Shown here in pieces: positions 6,195-12,018 of a DNA stretch of 12,018 nt. A program made the translations under genes and the position numbers. The stretch's first letter is position 1, and each line of letters begins with the position of its first letter. Source of the DNA: an uncultured Alistipes sp. (GTDB lineage Bacteria; Bacteroidota; Bacteroidia; Bacteroidales; Rikenellaceae); assembly GCA_900769745.1 (NCBI GenBank), contig CAAGHX010000166.1, positions 1 through 12,018 on the forward strand, in the 5' to 3' direction. The notes beneath the pieces are model-generated. The model did no database searches. It saw nothing but the letters and a program-made list of their open reading frames with translations, and was not told the origin of the DNA.

Positions 6195-6815
6195 ATGGAG
6201 ATTTTGAGAATTGCAAAATTGTTAGCGATAAGCTTGGTATGTTGTTTGTCTATGGCAGCTTGTTCGAAGGATAGCGACGATTCGGGAGCAAAAGAGCCCG
6301 AAGAGCCAGACCCATATTATATGTTGGAGACGCTCGATGCATCGTTCTCGGTGATTCCTAACGAGGAGCTTGTCGAGATTGCCGACATCAGCTGCGTGGT
6401 GACCAACTTCGAGGGCGAGAGCAAGAGCTACAAGCTCAACAAGAATAACCATATCGAGGTGAACCTCTCGGCTGAGCAGCCCACCGACGAAGACAAGTAC
6501 TCTTCGTCGATGACTCGTGCCCCCTGGATTAACCTCCCGGTAACGGCCAAAATTGAGGTGAATATGACCCCCAAGCAGAGCTTCGCACCCGACGCTGAGC
6601 GCACCTACAACCTCTCGCTGAGAGTCGATGGCGTGATGGTAGCGTGCAACAGCTTTGGCTATGAGTATGGCCGCGAGACGTCGCTCAACACATTCGAGAA
6701 GTCGTTCCCCGCAGGTGAGGGCATCGGCGAGTGGATGGACGAGGTTATGCCTTGCTCGTTTGGCTTCAAGTGTGAGTTTGTGAACAATACATTTAAGGTT
6801 ACAAAGACCAACTAA
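6195..6815 (+). CDS. Predicted surface-exposed lipoprotein, function unknown
   Basis: I do not recognise the family of this 206-residue protein. It begins with a lipoprotein signal peptide, MEILRIAKLLAISLVCCLSMAAC, with the lipid-bearing cysteine at residue 23. The cysteine is followed by SKDSDDSG, an acidic stretch like the lipoprotein export signal that sends Bacteroidetes lipoproteins to the cell surface. The mature part is acidic and looks beta-rich, for example in stretches around VVTNFEGESKSYKLN and TYNLSLRVDGVMVACN. It has no transmembrane segment and no enzymatic motif that I can see. ATG 6195 is preferred over an in-frame GTG at 6117 because it puts the hydrophobic signal at the N-terminus. 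It is 65 bases upstream of sppA with no terminator between them, so the two are probably co-transcribed; a functional link is possible but unproven. Confidence 0.75.
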   Translation: MEILRIAKLLAISLVCCLSMAACSKDSDDSGAKEPEEPDPYYMLETLDASFSVIPNEELVEIADISCVVTNFEGESKSYKLNKNNHIEVNLSAEQPTDEDKYSSSMTRAPWINLPVTAKIEVNMTPKQSFAPDAERTYNLSLRVDGVMVACNSFGYEYGRETSLNTFEKSFPAGEGIGEWMDEVMPCSFGFKCEFVNNTFKVTKTN

Positions 6816-6880
6816 CAGGCAACCTACCGAAGGGAATAAAACAAAAACCAGCAATAAAATAACTGAAAACATCTTTTCGT

Positions 6881-8902
6881 ATGGAAGAGAACAAGAACAT
6901 TCAGGCAAATGAGCCTGAGAATCAGCAAGAGAATACAACTTCCGCAGCTGAGGTAGTCGAGCAGGCAGCCGAGGCGCAAGAGCAGGCGGTGGAGCAGACT
7001 CCCGAGCAGGAGCCAGCCGTAGAGCCACAGTCAGAGCCTAAGGCCGAGCCAGCAGCACCTGCTGCAGCTTCAGTAGAGGCCGTTGCAGCCCCAGCCAAGC
7101 CTAAGGCTAAGAGCAAGAAGGGTGGCAAGACTTCGTTTGGCAAGATTTTCTTGGCGGCGTTGTTGGCCGTTGTGGCGGGTAGTGCGTTGATTACAGTATT
7201 TTGGATTGCACTCTTGTCGGGCGTTGGTGCTATGATGCAGCCGGCGACTAAGAGCGTGCCCGAGAGCGCTGTGTTGCGTATCGACTTTAGCGAGAACCTC
7301 GTTGATGCCCCATCGAAGAACCCTATGGCAAGCTTCGACTTCGCATCGATGACCGCCAGCAAGGAGCTCACAATCTATAAGGCTCTGCGTGGTGTGGAGG
7401 CTGCTGCTAACGATGACCGCATCAAGGGTATCTATATCGATGTTTCGCTCGCCGGCAATGTGGAAGTTACCGCATTGGAGGAGTTGCGTGCAGCACTTGT
7501 GGAGTTCAAGAAGAGCGGCAAGTTTATCGTAGCATATGGCGACAACTATCTGCAGTGGTACTACTACCTCTGCTCTGTGGCCGATAAGATTTATATCCAG
7601 CCTGAGGGCGGCTTCCAGTGGACCGGTGTGGCTCTCAATACAGTATTCTTCAAGGGTCTGTTGGATAAGTTGGGCGTGGAGGTTGAGATTCTGCGACCCA
7701 CAGCGTGCCGCTACAAGAGCGCCGTTGAGCCAGTATTCCTTACAAAGATGTCTGATGCCAACCGCGAGCAGATGCAGCATATGGCCACAACTATGTGGGG
7801 TGTGCTCACCGAGGCGGTGTCGAAGTCGCGTGGTGTGAGCGTAGAGAAGCTCAACGAGTTGGCCGACAACCTTGCAGTGGTGCTCCCAGCCGATGCCATA
7901 GAGCATAAGCTCGTTGATGGTGCTCTCTATCTCGACCAGGTGGAGGAGACCATGAAGAGCGAGTACAATATCGATAAGCTCAACTATGTAACTCTTGGCG
8001 ACTACGCCGCAGCTCTCACTCCCGACGTGAAGAAGGCCGCTGCTCCAAAGGTGGCTATCGTATATGCGCAGGGTGAGGTGGTTGCAGGACGTGGTAGCGA
8101 CGACTATATCTATGGCTACACCTTGTCGGAGACACTCCGTAAGGTTGCCGACGATGACGATGTGAAGGCTGTTGTGGTGCGTGTGAACTCACCAGGCGGT
8201 AGCGCCTTGGCGTCGGATATCATTTGGCGCGAGATGGAGCTCTTGCAGCAGAAGAAGCCTGTAATTGTGTCGATGGGTAGTATGGCAGCGAGTGGTGGCT
8301 ACTACATCTCGGCTCCAGCCGATGCTATCGTTGCCAACCAGCTCACTCTGACAGGTTCGATTGGCGTGTTCGGCACAATGCCTAATGCGGGCGAAGCGTT
8401 GGAGAAGAAGGTGGGTATCACATTCGATGGTGTGAAGAGTAACAAGCACGCCGATATGGGTGTTATCTACTCGCCACTCTCACCTGTTGAGCATCAGGCT
8501 ATGATGCGTGGTGTGGATAAGGTTTACGACCGCTTCACTTCGCTTGTGGCCGAGGGTCGTAACCTCACCATCGAGCGCGTGTTGGAGATTGCCGAGGGCC
8601 GTGTGTGGTCGGGTGTCGATGGCCAGAAGATTGGCTTGGTGGATACCTGTGGCGGTCTGGACGCAGCGTTGGCTATCGCAGTCGATAAGTCGGGCTTGGG
8701 CGACAACTTCCAGATTGTGGAGGTTAAGGACGAGATGACGGGCTTTATGGCTATGTTGGAGGGTCTGAACGTGAAGGTACGCCAGATGTTCACTTCTCGC
8801 AGCGAGCTTGGCGAGTTGTACGGCGAGTATAAACGCCTGGAGAGCCTCGTAGGCAAGAAGGATATCCACGCCGTTTGTCCATACTTCATTAGAATCGAAT
8901 AA
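6881..8902 (+). CDS. sppA: Signal peptide peptidase SppA, 67K type, with long acidic N-terminal extension
   Basis: This 673-residue membrane-anchored serine protease (peptidase S49, long form) degrades leftover signal peptides and other membrane-associated peptides. Two ClpP-like domains follow one transmembrane anchor. The catalytic lysine is K279 in CRYKSAVEP of the first domain and the catalytic serine is S471 in SMAASGGYY of the second, matching the K209/S409 dyad of E. coli SppA. LTGSIGVFG follows as usual. Residues 1-72 are an unusual low-complexity Glu/Gln/Pro/Ala segment. They are followed by a basic stretch (73-83) and the anchor (about 89-113). Bacteroidetes SppA proteins normally begin almost directly with the anchor at about 590 residues, so this one is longer by about 80. 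The extension should lie in the cytoplasm. Start ATG 6881 is the first in frame after an A-rich leader. A strong terminator follows. Confidence 0.93.
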   Translation: MEENKNIQANEPENQQENTTSAAEVVEQAAEAQEQAVEQTPEQEPAVEPQSEPKAEPAAPAAASVEAVAAPAKPKAKSKKGGKTSFGKIFLAALLAVVAGSALITVFWIALLSGVGAMMQPATKSVPESAVLRIDFSENLVDAPSKNPMASFDFASMTASKELTIYKALRGVEAAANDDRIKGIYIDVSLAGNVEVTALEELRAALVEFKKSGKFIVAYGDNYLQWYYYLCSVADKIYIQPEGGFQWTGVALNTVFFKGLLDKLGVEVEILRPTACRYKSAVEPVFLTKMSDANREQMQHMATTMWGVLTEAVSKSRGVSVEKLNELADNLAVVLPADAIEHKLVDGALYLDQVEETMKSEYNIDKLNYVTLGDYAAALTPDVKKAAAPKVAIVYAQGEVVAGRGSDDYIYGYTLSETLRKVADDDDVKAVVVRVNSPGGSALASDIIWREMELLQQKKPVIVSMGSMAASGGYYISAPADAIVANQLTLTGSIGVFGTMPNAGEALEKKVGITFDGVKSNKHADMGVIYSPLSPVEHQAMMRGVDKVYDRFTSLVAEGRNLTIERVLEIAEGRVWSGVDGQKIGLVDTCGGLDAALAIAVDKSGLGDNFQIVEVKDEMTGFMAMLEGLNVKVRQMFTSRSELGELYGEYKRLESLVGKKDIHAVCPYFIRIE

Positions 8903-8930
8903 TATCAACCATAAGATATCGTAATATCCT

Positions 8931-8969
8931 AACCTGAGGAGTCCCGTGATGGCCACCTCAGGTTTTTTT
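8931..8969 (+). terminator. Rho-independent terminator of sppA
   Basis: A perfect 9-bp stem, AACCTGAGG (8931-8939) with CCTCAGGTT (8956-8964), encloses a 16-base loop and runs into seven T (8963-8969). It lies 28 bases after the sppA stop. From 8970 to 9110 I see no gene or clear signal. Confidence 0.92.
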
Positions 8970-9110
8970 GTGCCGTTTTTCAGGCGTTTCTTGTGCCGTT
9001 GTTAGGGCGTTTTTGGGGCATGGCGTGGGCTTTTGCGGCCGGTGCGGGGTGCGACGGCACGATATTTGAAAAAAATATTGTTAGGTCGGCAAAAAAAACG
9101 TGCAAGAGAT

Positions 9111-9142
9111 TTTGTCATTACGCAATTTTATCCGTAACTTTG
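9111..9142 (+). promoter_or_regulatory. Promoter of guaB
   Basis: TTTG (9111-9114), exactly 20 bases, then TAACTTTG (9135-9142) give a full match to the Bacteroidetes promoter consensus. Transcription near 9149 leaves a leader of only about 20 nt, too short for a riboswitch. Confidence 0.8.
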
Positions 9143-9167
9143 TGGGCAACAAAAACCCAAGTAGAAT

Positions 9168-10640
9168 ATGTCGTTTGTAGATGAAAGGGTACAGTCGACT
9201 GGTTTGACCTTCGACGATGTGTTGCTCGTACCCGCTTACTCAGAAGTCCTTCCGCGCACAGTCTCTACTGAGACCCGTTTTTCGCGCAATATCAAATTGA
9301 ACATCCCCATTGTGTCTGCCGCTATGGATACCGTAACGGAGGCTCCATTGGCAATTGCTTTGGCCCGTGAGGGAGGTATAGGCGTTATCCACAAGAATAT
9401 GTCTATCGCCCAGCAGGCTGCTCACGTTCGTCGTGTGAAGCGTGCCGAGAGTGGTATGATCTATGATCCTATCACCATCACTAAGGAGCAGACCGTAGGC
9501 GATGCCTTGAAGCTTATGCACGATAACAAGATTGGTGGTATTCCAGTCGTTGACGAGGGCAATATGCTTATCGGTATCGTTACCAACCGCGATTTGCGCT
9601 TCCAGAGCGATATGAATCGTCAGATTGGTGAGGTGATGACCAAGGAGAACATCATCACTACCCACTCAACTGAGTTGGAGAAGGCTTCGGAGATTCTGCT
9701 TAAGAACAAAATCGAGAAGTTGCCAGTTGTTGATGACAACGGCAAGCTCATCGGCTTGATTACATATAAAGATATTACAAAGATTCAGGATCACCCTAAT
9801 GCTTGCAAGGACTCTAAGGGTCGTTTGCGTGTAGCAGCAGGTGTGGGTATCACTCCTGATGTGTTGGACCGCGTGAAGGCTTTGGTAGCTGAGAGTGTTG
9901 ATGCCATCGTGCTCGACTCGGCTCACGGCCACTCAAAGAACATCATCACCACACTCAAGAATGTGAAGGCTCACTTCCCAGAGTTGGACGTTGTGGTAGG
10001 TAACATCGCCACAGCCGAGGCTGCCAAGATGTTGGTGGAGGCTGGTGCCGACGGTGTGAAGGTAGGTATCGGTCCAGGTTCAATCTGTACAACTCGTATC
10101 ATCGCAGGTGTGGGCGTTCCACAGCTCACAGCCATCTACGACTGTGCATCGGCTATCAAGGGCTCGGGTGTGCCAGTTATCGCTGATGGTGGTTTGCGTT
10201 ACTCGGGCGACTGCGTGAAGGCGTTGGCTGCCGGTGGCGACTGCGTGATGGTTGGTTCGATGTTTGCAGGTACTGAGGAGTCTCCAGGCGAGACTATTAT
10301 CTATAATGGTCGTAAGTTTAAGACCTATCGCGGTATGGGTTCAATCGACGCTATGAAGGCTGGTTCAAGTGACCGTTACTTCCAGGGCGGCGAGAAGAAC
10401 GACATGAAGCTCGTGCCAGAGGGTATCGTTGGTCGCGTGCCATTCAAGGGCTCACTCTGCGAGACAGTATATCAGTTGGTAGGAGGTATCAGAGCAGGTA
10501 TGGGTTACTGCGGAGCCTCAACAATTGCTACACTGCAGAAGGCTAAGTTCGTACGTATCACATCGAATGGCGTTGTGGAGAATCACCCACACGACATCAC
10601 AATCACACGTGAGACTCCAAACTATACTCGCGGTGAATAA
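9168..10640 (+). CDS. guaB: Inosine-5'-monophosphate dehydrogenase
   Basis: This 490-residue cytosolic enzyme oxidises IMP to XMP with NAD+, the committed step of guanine nucleotide synthesis. The (beta/alpha)8 barrel is interrupted by two CBS domains, about residues 95-205 (IGGIPVVDEGNMLIGIVT and IEKLPVVDDNGKLIGLIT), which bind adenine or guanine nucleotides for allosteric control. The catalytic cysteine is C307 in GPGSICTTRIIAGVG. Also visible are the N-terminal LTFDDVLLVPAYSEVLPR, the IMP-phosphate region IPVIADGGLRYSGDCVKALAAGG, FKTYRGMGS and the flap segment EGIVGRVPFKG. The length matches bacterial GuaB (about 488). Start ATG 9168 sits just behind a perfect promoter. guaA lies downstream but a terminator separates the two. 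Confidence 0.97.
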   Translation: MSFVDERVQSTGLTFDDVLLVPAYSEVLPRTVSTETRFSRNIKLNIPIVSAAMDTVTEAPLAIALAREGGIGVIHKNMSIAQQAAHVRRVKRAESGMIYDPITITKEQTVGDALKLMHDNKIGGIPVVDEGNMLIGIVTNRDLRFQSDMNRQIGEVMTKENIITTHSTELEKASEILLKNKIEKLPVVDDNGKLIGLITYKDITKIQDHPNACKDSKGRLRVAAGVGITPDVLDRVKALVAESVDAIVLDSAHGHSKNIITTLKNVKAHFPELDVVVGNIATAEAAKMLVEAGADGVKVGIGPGSICTTRIIAGVGVPQLTAIYDCASAIKGSGVPVIADGGLRYSGDCVKALAAGGDCVMVGSMFAGTEESPGETIIYNGRKFKTYRGMGSIDAMKAGSSDRYFQGGEKNDMKLVPEGIVGRVPFKGSLCETVYQLVGGIRAGMGYCGASTIATLQKAKFVRITSNGVVENHPHDITITRETPNYTRGE

Positions 10641-10644
10641 ACAT

Positions 10645-10681
10645 AAGGCTCGCCACGCACTATAGCGGGCGGGCCTTTTTT
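10645..10681 (+). terminator. Rho-independent terminator of guaB
   Basis: AAGGCTCGCC (10645-10654) pairs with GGCGGGCCTT (10668-10677) with one G-U pair, followed by a T-run to 10681. It begins five bases after the guaB stop codon. Confidence 0.88.
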
Positions 10682-10682
10682 G

Positions 10683-10711
10683 AAATTCAAAATTCAAAAT
10701 TCAAAATTTTT
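10683..10711. repeat. AAAATTC 7-mer tandem repeat
   Basis: TTCAAAA repeats with a 7-base period, about three and a half copies, starting directly after the guaB terminator. A shorter version lies at 3729-3743. The rest of the guaA leader (10712-10765) is purine-rich with no clear TAnnTTTG, so the guaA promoter is not identified. Confidence 0.6.
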
Positions 10712-10765
10712 CGGGTTTTGGATTTTGACGATTAAGAAGAAAGAAGAACAAAAAAATATAAGACA

Positions 10766-12018
10766 ATGAAACAGGACATGATTGTTATTTTGGACTTGGG
10801 TAGCCACGAGAACACAGTGGTTGCACGTGCCATTCGTGATTTGGGTGTATATAGCGAGATCTACCCACACGACATTACAGCAGAGGAGTTGAAGGCGTTG
10901 CCTAACGTGAAGGGTATCGTTATCAATGGTGGTAAGAACAACGTAATCGACGGCGTAGAGATCGACGTATTGCCCGAGATTTACGAGGTGGGTTACCCAG
11001 TAATCGCTGCTGGCCACGATAAGGCTAAGTGCGAGGTTAAGTTGCCTGAGTTCGCTAACGACGAGGAGGCTATCAAGGCTGCGCTCAAGTCGTTTGTTTT
11101 CGACGTATGTAAGGCTGAGGCCAACTGGAATATGAAGAACTTCGTTGCCGACCAGGTGGAACTTATCCGCCAGCAGGTAGGCGACAAGAAGGTGCTTTTG
11201 GCTTTGTCGGGTGGTGTTGACTCATCAGTTGTGGCTGCGCTTTTGTTGAAGGCTATCGGCGACAACTTGGTATGTGTACACGTTAACCACGGCCTTATGC
11301 GTAAGGGCGAGTCTGAGAACGTTGTTGAGGTATTCGGCAAGCAGTTGTGCGCTAACCTTGTATATGTAGATGCTACTGAGCGTTTCCTCACTAAGCTCGA
11401 GGGCGTTGAGGATCCAGAGCAGAAGCGTAAGATTATCGGTGGTGAGTTCATTCGCGTATTCGAGGAGGAGGCACGCAAGTTGGACGGCATCGACTTCCTC
11501 GGCCAGGGTACAATCTACCCAGATATTGTGGAGAGCGGTACCAAGACTGCTAAGATGGTGAAGTCACACCACAACGTAGGTGGTCTGCCTGAGGATATGC
11601 AGTTTGGCTTGGTTGAGCCTTTGAAGCAGCTCTTCAAGGACGAGGTTCGTGCTTGCGGTGTTGAGCTCGGCTTGCCTTATGAGATGGTTTATCGTCAGCC
11701 ATTCCCAGGTCCAGGTTTGGGTGTTCGTTGCTTGGGCGCTATCACACGTGACCGCCTGGAGGCTGTTCGCGAGTCTGACGCTATCCTCCGCGAGGAGTTT
11801 GCAAAGGCTGGCCTCGATAAGAAGGTATGGCAGTACTTCACAGTTGTGCCCGATTTCAAGAGTGTAGGTGTGCGTAACAACGCTCGCTCATACGATTGGC
11901 CAGTAATCATCCGCGCCGTGAACACTATCGACGCTATGACTGCTTCTATCGAGCACATCGACTGGGCAATCCTCGACAAGATTACAAAGCGCATCTTGGC
12001 CGAAGTGCCCAACGTAAA
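10766..12018 (+). CDS. guaA: GMP synthetase with degenerate, truncated glutamine amidotransferase domain (3' partial)
   Basis: The enzyme converts XMP, ATP and ammonia to GMP. 417 codons are visible and the frame runs off the window, with about 15-20 residues missing judging from the usual C-terminus. The ATP pyrophosphatase and dimerisation parts are complete as far as seen: P-loop SGGVDS (148-153), then HVNHGLMRKGE, GQGTIYPDIVESG, HHNVGGLPEDMQF, FPGPGLGVRCLGAITRDR and DFKSVGVRNNARS. The N-terminal class I amidotransferase domain is cut down. Residues 1-80 keep the start of the fold (MIVILDLGSHEN, then VKGIVINGG). The nucleophile elbow reads AAGHD (81-85) where GICYG is expected, with Gly83 in the cysteine position. 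The portion that would hold the catalytic His and Glu is absent: from about residue 90 the chain goes via a 20-residue linker to FVFDVCKAE, which normally follows the complete domain. Glutamine hydrolysis should therefore be impossible; free ammonia or a separate glutaminase must supply nitrogen. The reading frame is intact with CGT-rich codon use, so this is not a decaying gene. Confidence 0.92.
   Translation, partial: MKQDMIVILDLGSHENTVVARAIRDLGVYSEIYPHDITAEELKALPNVKGIVINGGKNNVIDGVEIDVLPEIYEVGYPVIAAGHDKAKCEVKLPEFANDEEAIKAALKSFVFDVCKAEANWNMKNFVADQVELIRQQVGDKKVLLALSGGVDSSVVAALLLKAIGDNLVCVHVNHGLMRKGESENVVEVFGKQLCANLVYVDATERFLTKLEGVEDPEQKRKIIGGEFIRVFEEEARKLDGIDFLGQGTIYPDIVESGTKTAKMVKSHHNVGGLPEDMQFGLVEPLKQLFKDEVRACGVELGLPYEMVYRQPFPGPGLGVRCLGAITRDRLEAVRESDAILREEFAKAGLDKKVWQYFTVVPDFKSVGVRNNARSYDWPVIIRAVNTIDAMTASIEHIDWAILDKITKRILAEVPNV

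Noticed and set aside
7070..7906. Antisense reading frame of 278 residues under sppA
   Set aside because: It is a composition artefact opposite a confidently identified gene, rich in His/Leu/Cys without motifs.
9143..9167. Purine riboswitch before guaB
   Set aside because: The predicted leader is only about 20 bases, too short for an aptamer.
8993..9184. Small forward frame between sppA and guaB
   Set aside because: It covers the guaB promoter and overlaps the guaB start, has no leader signal and no recognisable sequence.
10766..11092. Frameshift or sequencing error explaining the missing guaA amidotransferase half
   Set aside because: No amidotransferase motifs (GICYG, later His-Glu) appear in the other frames or upstream, and the frame continues unbroken into the pyrophosphatase domain; a clean in-frame loss fits better, although an assembly deletion cannot be excluded from one sequence.
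10993..11490. Antisense reading frame of 165 residues under guaA
   Set aside because: It lies opposite conserved guaA motifs and shows Ser/Thr-rich shadow composition.
1..12018. CRISPR arrays, insertion sequences, tRNA genes
   Set aside because: No regularly spaced repeats of suitable length, no transposase-like frame and no tRNA cloverleaf were seen on either strand.

Overview
The window looks like chromosomal DNA from a Bacteroidales bacterium with roughly balanced GC. Three observations support this. Four or five promoters fit the Bacteroidetes pattern TTTG-N20-TAnnTTTG. Start codons lack Shine-Dalgarno sequences and sit behind A-rich leaders. One lipoprotein carries the acidic post-cysteine signal used for surface export in this phylum. 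The family (possibly Rikenellaceae/Alistipes-like) is only a guess from general resemblance. All recognisable genes are on the + strand. There are no tRNA or rRNA genes, no CRISPR array and no transposase.

Layout. Bases 1-1493 hold the 3' part of a patatin-like phospholipase fused to an outer-membrane beta-barrel. Bases 1494-2147 are non-coding, with a 15-bp palindrome, a strong promoter and a probable structured small RNA ending in a T9 run. Next is a GlpT/UhpT-family organophosphate:phosphate antiporter (2148-3614), whose stop codon lies inside a long imperfect hairpin. Bases 3615-4213 are repeats and hairpins, then a clear terminator, a palindrome and a promoter. That promoter drives kbl (2-amino-3-ketobutyrate CoA ligase) and, 14 bases later, an Lrp/AsnC regulator; this two-gene operon ends in a strong terminator. 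A second probable operon holds an unrecognised surface lipoprotein and a long-form SppA protease, and ends in a perfect-stem terminator. Last come guaB (IMP dehydrogenase), with a textbook promoter and terminator, and guaA (GMP synthetase), which runs off the window.

How the genes fit together. guaB and guaA are consecutive steps of guanine nucleotide synthesis (IMP to XMP to GMP), but a terminator separates them. kbl and the Lrp gene form a threonine/glycine catabolism unit that is probably self-regulated. The remaining genes concern the envelope: phospholipase/barrel, phosphate-ester import, lipoprotein, membrane protease.

The most striking point is guaA. Its N-terminal glutamine amidotransferase domain is cut to about 90 residues. 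The nucleophile elbow reads AAGHD where GICYG is expected, and the part that would carry the catalytic His and Glu is missing. The ATP pyrophosphatase half is intact. The encoded enzyme should be unable to hydrolyse glutamine by itself. The second most interesting item is the unassigned small RNA near 1815-1970.
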